Source of the DNA: an uncultured Clostridia bacterium
Lineage (GTDB): Bacteria; Bacillota; Clostridia; Christensenellales; UBA1750
Direction: 5' to 3'
NCBI GenBank assembly: GCA_944383925.1
Contig: CALWRM010000087.1
Coordinates: forward strand, 1 to 47,313
DNA length: 47,313 bases
The notes beneath the pieces are model-generated. The model searched no databases and had not been told where the DNA came from. It saw only the letters and a program-made list of their open reading frames with translations. Of this stretch, positions 42,478 to 47,313 are shown piece after piece (positions within the stretch are counted from its first letter, which is position 1; each line of letters starts with the position of its first letter). A program made the translations under genes and the position numbers.

Positions 42478-43218
42478 ATGAAGCACATCCTGTTGACCAA
42501 CGACGACGGCTATCAGGCCGAGGGCCTGCAAGCCCTGTACCAGGCCCTGCGCAAGGAGTATCGCGTCACGGTGGTGGCGCCGATGGGCCAAAGGAGCGCG
42601 GCCAGCCACAGCGTCTCCTTCCACAAGAGCTTTTCCGTGGAGAGAACGCAGCAGGGCTTCGCCGTATCCGGCACGCCGGCCGATTGCGTCAAGTGGGCCC
42701 TGCAGGAGCCGGAGATCTTGGGGGAAAAGGTGGATTTGGTGGCTTCCGGCATCAACCAGGGAGCCAACATGGGCATCGACGTGCACTATTCCGGCACGGT
42801 TTCCGCCTGCATGGAGGCGATGTTTTACGGGGTTGCGGCGGTGGCCTTCTCCTGCCATGGCAAGCAGTTTGCCGACAGCGCCTATCTGGGCGAGCTGTCC
42901 CTTGGCATCGTCCGCGCCCTGGAGGCGCATCCGCTGCCGCCAAGGCGCGTGCTCAACGTCAACTTCCCCAACCTGGTGCGCGGCGATGTCCTGGAATATG
43001 TGGCGGCGCCCCTAGGTTTTCAGCAAAACAAGGAGGAGCTGAACCGCCAGTCGGAGACGGAGTTCTTCTACAACGGATATTACGGCGTGCAGCTGCCGCA
43101 GACCGGCAGCGACGTGGACAATCTTTTCAAAGGGCGCATTTGCCTCACGCCCCTTTCCTGGGATATGACCGACCGGGGTTCCATGCACCTGATGCAATCC
43201 ATCATTCGCCAACAATGA
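42478..43218 (+). CDS. surE: 5'-nucleotidase SurE
   Basis: SurE dephosphorylates nucleoside 5'- and 3'-monophosphates and is linked to stationary-phase survival. The 246-residue protein starts with HILLTNDDGYQAEGLQAL, whose paired Asp residues bind the metal, then APMGQRSAASHSVSF, the FAVSGTPADCVKWAL segment, and VASGINQGANMGIDVHYSGTVSACMEAMFYG, the signature containing the conserved Asn and Ser. The ATG follows AAGGAGGAG. Cytoplasmic. Confidence 0.95.
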   Translation: MKHILLTNDDGYQAEGLQALYQALRKEYRVTVVAPMGQRSAASHSVSFHKSFSVERTQQGFAVSGTPADCVKWALQEPEILGEKVDLVASGINQGANMGIDVHYSGTVSACMEAMFYGVAAVAFSCHGKQFADSAYLGELSLGIVRALEAHPLPPRRVLNVNFPNLVRGDVLEYVAAPLGFQQNKEELNRQSETEFFYNGYYGVQLPQTGSDVDNLFKGRICLTPLSWDMTDRGSMHLMQSIIRQQ

Positions 43219-43236
43219 AGGATGCATGATTTGTTG

Positions 43237-43264
43237 TTGCGTTTTTAGGCGGTTGTGGTACAAT
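43237..43264 (+). promoter_or_regulatory. Promoter of the RpiR regulator gene
   Basis: TTGCGT (43237-43242) and TACAAT (43259-43264), spaced 16 nt, about 70 nt before the ATG at 43335. Confidence 0.55.
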
Positions 43265-43334
43265 AGCCTGGGGTATCTGCGGGGAAACTTGCAGCTGCCA
43301 AGCAACAAACATTCATCGTTAGAGGGGTAAAAAC

Positions 43335-44198
43335 ATGGAACAAAGGCAGGAGCTGCTCACGCGCATCAACCAAACGGGGCGCAAGCTTTCCAAAGGGCAA
43401 AAGCGCATCGCGGAATACATCGTAAACCACTACGACAAGGCCGCCTTCATGACGGCGTCGCGCCTTGGGGAAAAGGTGGAGGTCAGCGAGTCCACGGTGG
43501 TGCGTTTCGCCATCGCCCTGGGCTATGACGGCTATCCGGCCCTACAAAAGGCCCTGCAGGAAATGATTCGCAACCGCTTGACGGCGGTGCAGCGCGTGGA
43601 AATGACCGGCGACATGTCCGAGACCATGGCCCTGTCCACGGTGCTCAAGGCGGATGTGCAGAACATACGCCAGACCATCGAGGACATGGACGAGAGCATG
43701 TTCCTAGGCGCGCTGGACTTAATCTCCAAATCCGGGCGCATCTACATCGTCGGCGTGCGCTCCAGCGCGCCCCTGGCCCAGTTTTTGGGCTATTATATGA
43801 ACTTCATCATGGACAACGTGCAGGTGATCACCTCCGGGGTTTCCGAGGTCATGGAGCAGATCGCCAGGGTCGGCAAGGGGGATTTGCTCATCGGCATCTC
43901 CTTTCCCCGCTATTCCCGCCGCACCATCGAGGCCATGCACTATGCCAAGGAGCAGGGCGCTTCCGTGCTGTCCATCACGGACACCCCCATTTCTCCCCTG
44001 GGCCAGGCTTCGGACGTATGCCTGACGGCCAGGAGCGATATGGCCTCCTTTGTGGACTCCCTCGTTGCGCCGCTGAGCCTGATCAACGCCCTGATCGTCG
44101 CCCTTTCCCTGCGCCACAGGGATCAGGTCTCGGCGTATTTTTCCAAGATGGAAAACCTTTGGGAGAAAAATCGCGTCTATATTGGAAAGGATGCTTAA
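43335..44198 (+). CDS. MurR/RpiR family transcriptional regulator
   Basis: This 287-residue regulator has an N-terminal HTH_6 domain (about 1-78: LSKGQKRIAEYIVNHYDKAAFMTASRLGEKVEVSESTVVRFAIALGYDGYPALQKALQE) and a C-terminal SIS sugar-phosphate-binding domain (about 110-270: RIYIVGVRSSAPLAQFLGYYMNFI, GDLLIGISFPRYSRRTIEAMHYAKEQGASVLSITD). Such proteins sense phosphosugars and regulate neighbouring sugar genes, yet no sugar gene is adjacent. The downstream flavoprotein begins at the very next base after its stop, so the two are one transcription unit. Confidence 0.92.
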   Translation: MEQRQELLTRINQTGRKLSKGQKRIAEYIVNHYDKAAFMTASRLGEKVEVSESTVVRFAIALGYDGYPALQKALQEMIRNRLTAVQRVEMTGDMSETMALSTVLKADVQNIRQTIEDMDESMFLGALDLISKSGRIYIVGVRSSAPLAQFLGYYMNFIMDNVQVITSGVSEVMEQIARVGKGDLLIGISFPRYSRRTIEAMHYAKEQGASVLSITDTPISPLGQASDVCLTARSDMASFVDSLVAPLSLINALIVALSLRHRDQVSAYFSKMENLWEKNRVYIGKDA

Positions 44199-45443
44199 AT
44201 GGAAGTCGGGGTATTGGGCGGCGGCGCCGGCGGCATGATGGCCGCCCTCTTTGCCGCCAGGGCCGGGGCCCATGTGGCCCTGCTGGAGCAAAACGAAAAG
44301 CTGGGCAAGAAGCTGTTCATCACCGGCAAGGGCCGCTGCAACCTTACCAACGCGGCCAAGGGCCAGGATTTTTTGGCCGGCATCGTCCGAAATCCCAGGT
44401 TTTTGTATAGCGCCCTGCACTTTTTTTCCAACGAGCAGCTTTGCGCCCTGATGGAAGGGGAGGCGGGCGTGCCCCTGAAGGTGGAAAGGGGAGGCCGGGT
44501 TTTTCCCGCGTCGGACAAGTCTTCGGATGTGCTCAAGGGCCTGGAAAGGCTGCTTGGGCATTCCTATGTCCGCGTCAGCCTGCGCACGCGGGTGTTGGCC
44601 CTGGAACCTTTGGCGCAGGGCGGCTTTCTGGTGACCACCAATCTGGGCCAGAAGCGCTTTGACCGAATCGTCTTGGCCACGGGCGGCCTGTCCTATCCCA
44701 GCACGGGCTCCGACGGCTCCGGCTTTGCTCTGGCCCGGACGCTGGGCCATCGCATCGAACCCCTGCTGCCCTCCCTGGCGCCCATCGAGACGGTGGAGGA
44801 ATGGCCGAAGGGGCTGTCCGGCCTGACGTTGAAAAACGTCACCCTGACGGCCAAGCGGGGCAAGAAAAAGCTCTTTTCCGAGCTGGGCGAGATGCTCTTC
44901 ACCCACTTTGGCATCTCGGGCCCCTTGGTTCTGTCGCTTTCTGCGAAAATCACCGGCGAGCCGCTGGAGGACATCGGGCTACAGCTGGATCTAAAGCCCG
45001 GCCTCACCCAGGAGCAGCTGCTGGCGCGCCTGGACCGGGACATCGCCCAGGCCCCCAAGAAACAGCTGCAAAGCCTGCTCCACGGCCTGGAGCCCAAGGC
45101 GCTTTCGCCCATCCTGGCCCTGCAGGCGGGCGTGGCGGAGGAGACCCCCTGCTACCAGCTCAACGACAGGCAGAAGCAAGCCCTGGCCCAGGCCGTTAAG
45201 GGCTTGCCCCTGCGCCCCAAAGCCCTGCGCCCGGTGGAGGAGGCCATCATCACCAGGGGCGGGGTGAGCGTCAAGGAGGTGGATCCCCACACCATGGAGT
45301 CCAAGCTGGTCAAGGGCTTGTACTTTGCGGGGGAGATGCTGGACGTGGACGCCGTCACCGGCGGCTACAACCTGCAAATCGCCTTTTCCACCGGCGCCCT
45401 GGCCGGCCATAGCGCGGCCGGGGGCGAGGAAGCGTTGGGATAG
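44199..45443 (+). CDS. BaiN/HI0933-like NAD(P)/FAD-dependent oxidoreductase
   Basis: This 414-residue flavoprotein has the FAD-binding GGGAGGMMAALFAARAG motif at residues 6-22, followed by LEQNEKLGKKLFITGKGRCNLTNA, the hallmark of the HI0933/YhiN/BaiN family. LATGGLSYPSTGSDGSGFALA and GLYFAGEMLDVDAVTGGYNLQIAFSTG at the C-terminus complete the FAD site. Members reduce unsaturated substrates, such as bile acid intermediates for BaiN, but most have unknown substrates. Its ATG immediately follows the RpiR stop. Confidence 0.92.
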   Translation: MEVGVLGGGAGGMMAALFAARAGAHVALLEQNEKLGKKLFITGKGRCNLTNAAKGQDFLAGIVRNPRFLYSALHFFSNEQLCALMEGEAGVPLKVERGGRVFPASDKSSDVLKGLERLLGHSYVRVSLRTRVLALEPLAQGGFLVTTNLGQKRFDRIVLATGGLSYPSTGSDGSGFALARTLGHRIEPLLPSLAPIETVEEWPKGLSGLTLKNVTLTAKRGKKKLFSELGEMLFTHFGISGPLVLSLSAKITGEPLEDIGLQLDLKPGLTQEQLLARLDRDIAQAPKKQLQSLLHGLEPKALSPILALQAGVAEETPCYQLNDRQKQALAQAVKGLPLRPKALRPVEEAIITRGGVSVKEVDPHTMESKLVKGLYFAGEMLDVDAVTGGYNLQIAFSTGALAGHSAAGGEEALG

Positions 45444-45478
45444 ATCCAAAGCGATAAGAGGAAGGACGGTGGTACGGC

Positions 45479-45889
45479 ATGACACAGATCGACAGCCGCA
45501 TGGTGGCCAAGGCCGCCGTGCGCATGGCCCTGACGGCTAGCCGCGAGGAGGAAAGGCAGCTCAAGGAGGAGTATCTGCCGGCGATTCGCTGCGCGGCCGT
45601 GGACTGCGGGGGCGAATTCATCGGCTTTGTGACCCGCATCGTGGAGCGGGCTGTGGTGGCGGCCAAGCGGGAAGGCGTCATCCAGGAGTCCCATCTGGAG
45701 GAGGGCTGTCTGGCCGGCGCGGCCCACGACGCCCTGTCCCAGATCGTCAACAAGGCCATCGGCTTGAACATCGGCGGAAAGATCGGCATCGCGCGCAGCG
45801 AGGACCACATCGTGGTGTCCATCTTTTTCGGCATCGGGCTCTTGCACCTCAACGAGGTGGCCATTGCCATCGGGCACCGGGCCATTTAG
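45479..45889 (+). CDS. HutP family protein
   Basis: In Bacillus, HutP binds L-histidine and Mg2+ and then hut mRNA, preventing termination. This 136-residue homologue covers the whole family fold, ending with the highly conserved GKIGIARSEDHIVVSIFFGIGLLHLNEVAIAIGHRAI; the two His near EDH and LLHLNE match the ligand-binding positions. No histidine-utilisation gene is nearby: it sits between a flavoprotein gene and cmk. In clostridia such HutP-like proteins occur in this same setting, so the role may not be histidine sensing. ATG 45479; the RBS GAGGAAGGA lies 11 nt or more upstream. Confidence 0.87.
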   Translation: MTQIDSRMVAKAAVRMALTASREEERQLKEEYLPAIRCAAVDCGGEFIGFVTRIVERAVVAAKREGVIQESHLEEGCLAGAAHDALSQIVNKAIGLNIGGKIGIARSEDHIVVSIFFGIGLLHLNEVAIAIGHRAI

Positions 45890-45917
45890 CTTGAAAACAT
45901 AGGGGAGGTTGTTCCAC

Positions 45918-46574
45918 ATGCATGTTGCCATCGACGGCCCCTCCGGGGCTGGAAAATCCACCATCGCCAGGGCGTTGGCCCGAAAACTTGGGCTTGTTTA
46001 TCTGGACACGGGGGCCATGTATCGGGCGGTGGGGCTCAAGGCGCTGGAGCAGGGCCTGCCCCTCAAGGAGGAGGCGCCCTTGGTGGAGATGCTCTCGCGC
46101 ACGAGGCTGGAGATCGTTCGCCGGGGGGACGAGCAGCGCATCCTGTTGGACGGCCAGGACGTGAGCGAGCGCATCCGCACGCCCCAGGTCTCCATGGCGG
46201 CCTCGGCCGTTTCCACGGTGGGCGCGGTGCGCAGGTGGCTGGTGGCCATGCAGCAGGCCCTGGCCGAGGGGCAGGACGTGGTCATGGACGGCCGGGACAT
46301 CGGCACCAAGGTGTTGCCCGACGCGGAGCACAAGTTCTTCCTCACGGCGGACGACGAGGTGCGGGCCCGCCGCCGGTTCGACGAGCTTAGGGCCAAGGGC
46401 CAGGAGGTCTGCTACGAGGACATCCTCTCGGACCTTCGCGCGAGGGATTTGCAGGACAGCACCCGCGCCGAGTCGCCCCTGGTCTGCGCGCAGGATGCCA
46501 TCACCGTGGACACCAGCGAGCTGAACATCGACGAGGTTGTGCTTTGCCTGCTCGCGCTGATGGGGAGGGCGTAA
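45918..46574 (+). CDS. cmk: Cytidylate kinase
   Basis: Cmk phosphorylates CMP and dCMP to the diphosphates. The 218-residue protein has P-loop GPSGAGKST (7-15), LGLVYLDTGAMYRAVGLKAL, the substrate-site region VSERIRTPQVSMAASAVSTVGAVR, VMDGRDIGTKVLPDAEHKFFLTA and the LID region RRRFDEL. The ATG at 45918 is 9 nt after GGGGAGG; a TTG three codons upstream is too close to the RBS. It leads the conserved clostridial cluster cmk-plsC-ispH. Confidence 0.96.
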   Translation: MHVAIDGPSGAGKSTIARALARKLGLVYLDTGAMYRAVGLKALEQGLPLKEEAPLVEMLSRTRLEIVRRGDEQRILLDGQDVSERIRTPQVSMAASAVSTVGAVRRWLVAMQQALAEGQDVVMDGRDIGTKVLPDAEHKFFLTADDEVRARRRFDELRAKGQEVCYEDILSDLRARDLQDSTRAESPLVCAQDAITVDTSELNIDEVVLCLLALMGRA

Positions 46575-46575
46575 A

Positions 46576-47178
46576 ATGACCTGGTTTTATCGTGTTTTTC
46601 GAAATCCCGTCGTGTTTTTGACGGTCCTTTGGACCAGGATGCGCCGGATTGGCCGGGAAAACATCCCCGCCGAGGGCGGCGCCGTGCTGGTTTGCAACCA
46701 CCTCTCCATGTGGGACATGATCACCGTGGCCTGCATGACGCGGCGCTACGTTTGCTTTGTGGGAAAGAGCGAGCTGGAGAAGAACCCCTTGGTGCGCTTT
46801 TTCGTTCGCCAGGTCAAGGCCATCTGCGTCGATCGGGGCAAGCCGGACCTTGGTGCCATCCGGCGCATGCTGGCCATGGTCAAGCAGGGAGAGCTGCTGC
46901 TGATCTTCCCCGAAGGCACCCGCAACCGCCACCCGGAGAGCCAGCCTCTGCTGCCCCTGCAGGAGGGAACGGCCATGGTGGCCCTGCGCGGGGGCGTTCC
47001 GGCTATCCCGCTGTGGATTTGCGGCAAATACAATCCTTGGCGGGGCCTGCGCGTGGCCGTGGGCAAGCCCATCGACCTGGACGAGTTTCGCCAGGAGAGG
47101 CGGCCGAATCTGGAGCTGGCCACCAAGCGGATCGAGGAAGCCCTGCTGTCCCTGCGCGAAGAAACCATGGGTAGTTAA
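46576..47178 (+). CDS. plsC: 1-acyl-sn-glycerol-3-phosphate acyltransferase
   Basis: PlsC adds the second acyl chain to lysophosphatidic acid, giving phosphatidic acid at the membrane. The 200-residue protein has the catalytic NHLSMWD (NHx4D, about 36-42), the second motif around CVDRGKPD, the glycerol-phosphate motif FPEGTRNR (about 115-122) and the IPLWICG block. The ATG starts one base after the cmk stop codon, so the two are translationally coupled. Confidence 0.93.
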   Translation: MTWFYRVFRNPVVFLTVLWTRMRRIGRENIPAEGGAVLVCNHLSMWDMITVACMTRRYVCFVGKSELEKNPLVRFFVRQVKAICVDRGKPDLGAIRRMLAMVKQGELLLIFPEGTRNRHPESQPLLPLQEGTAMVALRGGVPAIPLWICGKYNPWRGLRVAVGKPIDLDEFRQERRPNLELATKRIEEALLSLREETMGS

Positions 47179-47267
47179 ATATATGTAAACGGATGGGATA
47201 TTTGCAGGAAAGTTAGAAGTAATGCCGAATAAAAAACAGAATCGAGCGTAGAAAGCTGGAGGTGGAT

Positions 47268-47313
47268 GTGCCCTTGCGATGGGAGGTGGCTTCCCATGCT
47301 GGCTTTTGCTTCG
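47268..47313 (+). CDS. ispH: 4-hydroxy-3-methylbut-2-enyl diphosphate reductase, first codons only
   Basis: Only 15 codons are in the window. The frame starting at GTG 47268 reads VPLRWEVASHAGFCF; the AGFC segment is the N-terminal iron-sulphur cysteine motif of IspH (usually AGFCxGVxRA). The RBS GGAGG (47258-47262) is 5 nt upstream; a TTG at 47274 is an alternative start. Position right after cmk-plsC is the usual clostridial place for ispH, which makes the final C5 isoprenoid precursors of the MEP pathway. Assigned mainly from this motif and synteny. Confidence 0.65.
   Translation, partial: MPLRWEVASHAGFCF

Overview
The window is a contiguous piece of a GC-rich (roughly 60% by eye) chromosome from a spore-forming Firmicute of the class Clostridia. 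Spo0A with an intact phosphoacceptor and HTH domain, a SipL-like SPOCS/LysM coat protein, rubrerythrin, a yabE-like gene beside ksgA, a HutP-family protein and the cmk-plsC-ispH order all support this; genus cannot be settled from the sequence. Nearly all of it is core or metabolic chromosome. I see no prophage, insertion sequence or CRISPR array.

Layout: 1-2.5 kb holds the 3' part of a metallo-beta-lactamase-fold hydrolase and a convergent ATP-type PEP carboxykinase gene carrying an in-frame amber codon. 2.7-7.3 kb has a lipid-anchored MecA-like penicillin-binding protein divergent from a YabE-like/SleB cell-wall protein followed by rsmA. 7.3-12.1 kb has rubrerythrin, a heparinase II/III-like protein, an amidohydrolase, a YbjN-type protein and a secreted SH3b protein behind a 250-nt structured leader. 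12.2-14.5 kb has a DUF1836 protein, an SGNH hydrolase and a DegV protein. 14.8-19.5 kb is a four-gene operon of ABC ATPase, permease, GldG-like auxiliary protein and DUF4340 protein. 19.5-22.7 kb has a small Ala/Pro-rich protein, glpK and spo0A. 22.9-26.7 kb has the SipL-like gene, ispE and an alpha/beta-hydrolase lipoprotein.

26.8-33.2 kb is a carbohydrate region: an enolase-superfamily sugar-acid dehydratase, two SDR oxidoreductases (one with a degenerate dinucleotide-binding motif), a terminator, then an AraB-type kinase and a cytoplasmic GH29 alpha-L-fucosidase. 33.3-37.5 kb is pth-mfd. 37.6-38.3 kb is a seven-tRNA operon (Pro, Glu, Met, Asp, Thr, Tyr, Leu) with its own promoter and terminator. 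38.3-40.5 kb is a decayed module: a frameshifted Crp/Fnr-type regulator divergent from a MATE efflux gene broken by several frameshifts and a stop. 40.5-47.3 kb has a VOC protein, an MFS transporter, surE, then an RpiR regulator, BaiN-like flavoprotein, HutP-family protein, cmk, plsC and the first codons of ispH.

The most interesting items are the structured leader of the SH3b gene, the 13-bp inverted repeat bracketing the sugar-operon promoter, the degenerate/canonical SDR pair, the Gld-like ABC operon, the amber codon in pckA, and the Shine-Dalgarno sequence buried in a terminator-like hairpin before the YbjN gene. All positions and motifs were read directly; family assignments rest on recognised motifs, not on database searches.
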